Source: Chryseobacterium tructae (lineage in GTDB: Bacteria > Bacteroidota > Bacteroidia > Flavobacteriales > Weeksellaceae). Taken from it: a stretch of 64,000 bases of DNA. Under the pieces are notes generated by a model, which saw only the letters and a program-made list of their open reading frames with translations, had not been told where the DNA came from and did no database searches. The number at the start of each line of letters is the position of its first letter. Position 1 is the stretch's first letter. Shown one piece after another: positions 63,847 through 64,000 of this stretch. A program made the translations under genes and the position numbers. The stretch spans positions 4,464,001 to 4,528,000 of the forward strand of contig NZ_JAUFQR010000001.1 in the NCBI RefSeq assembly GCF_030409875.1, written 5' to 3'.

Positions 63847-64000
63847 ATGACTACAAAAGCCATTCTCACTTCCTTATTCATCATTTCCATTCTATCTTCG
63901 TGCAAAAAGAAAACTCTGGAACAAAAAATAGAAAACCTTCCCCCAGTACAAACGACCGTTCCACCATCTCCTCTCAAAGAAACCATAGCGGATATGGAAA
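63847..64000 (+). CDS. Lipoprotein, partial at window end
   Basis: ATG at 63847; signal SLFIISILSSC with lipobox cysteine at about 18, then KKKTLEQKIENLPPVQ and a proline-rich stretch. Only 51 codons lie in the window, so the product cannot be named. Confidence 0.65.
   Translation, partial: MTTKAILTSLFIISILSSCKKKTLEQKIENLPPVQTTVPPSPLKETIADME

Overview
The window looks like a chromosome segment of a flavobacterium close to Chryseobacterium (Weeksellaceae, Bacteroidota). The evidence is AT-rich DNA, promoters with the TAnnTTTG minus-7 box, type IX secretion tails, a nuo operon with a short NuoG and no full diaphorase-type NuoG, GG-leader mini-peptides and REP-like intergenic repeats. The assignment rests on family recognition and gene order; no 16S gene is present.

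Layout. (1) 1-6.5 kb: a compact minus-strand operon that reads as an RNA-repair module: a YkuK-type RNase H-like protein, two ATP-grasp proteins, an ERI/KapD-like 3'-5' exonuclease, a cyclic-phosphate receiver-like protein, a DinB-like protein, an Rnl2 RNA ligase and a second RNA ligase-family protein, followed by a terminator. A metallo-beta-lactamase gene flanked by REP-like repeats comes next. (2) 6.6-8.95 kb: directly upstream on the same strand, an array of 16 tRNA or tRNA-like genes. Several have odd structures (class II tRNA-Cys, a Leu tRNA without a long variable arm, two tRNAs without U33). Between them sit five copies of a stem-loop whose stem co-varies and whose loop sequence is conserved. 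(3) 9.0-9.65 kb: two tiny ORFs, each followed by a strong terminator. (4) 9.8-17.6 kb: a MoxR AAA+ / vWA / bpX-type ternary system of the kind predicted to act in biological conflict. (5) 17.6-36.3 kb: repeats, housekeeping genes (deoD, tatD, mce), lipoproteins, a cluster of unknown genes with a DUF434/NYN-like protein and another tRNA-like gene, an antiporter, an AraC regulator, PhoD and an FkbM methyltransferase. (6) 36.3-49.1 kb: rbfA, FtsX-like permease, endonuclease I, aroE, DUF349, ribD, two GG-leader peptides, a T9SS protein, YigZ, a zinc peptidase and a GNAT protein. (7) 49.2-63.7 kb: the complete nuoA-N operon for respiratory complex I, with an outer-membrane-like protein inserted between nuoF and nuoG and spacers built from reiterated short words.

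Data quality: about ten genes, including nuoD and nuoF, are split by one- or two-base losses in short homopolymer runs. The pattern is that of sequencing error, so those genes are given here as single loci of type pseudogene with the frameshift positions stated; they are probably intact in the living organism.

How the parts may work together (inference): the tRNA array and the RNA-repair operon are co-directional and adjacent, suggesting a tRNA damage, repair and replacement island. The MoxR-vWA-bpX system next to it would make 1-18 kb a defence-like accessory region beside a conserved housekeeping half.
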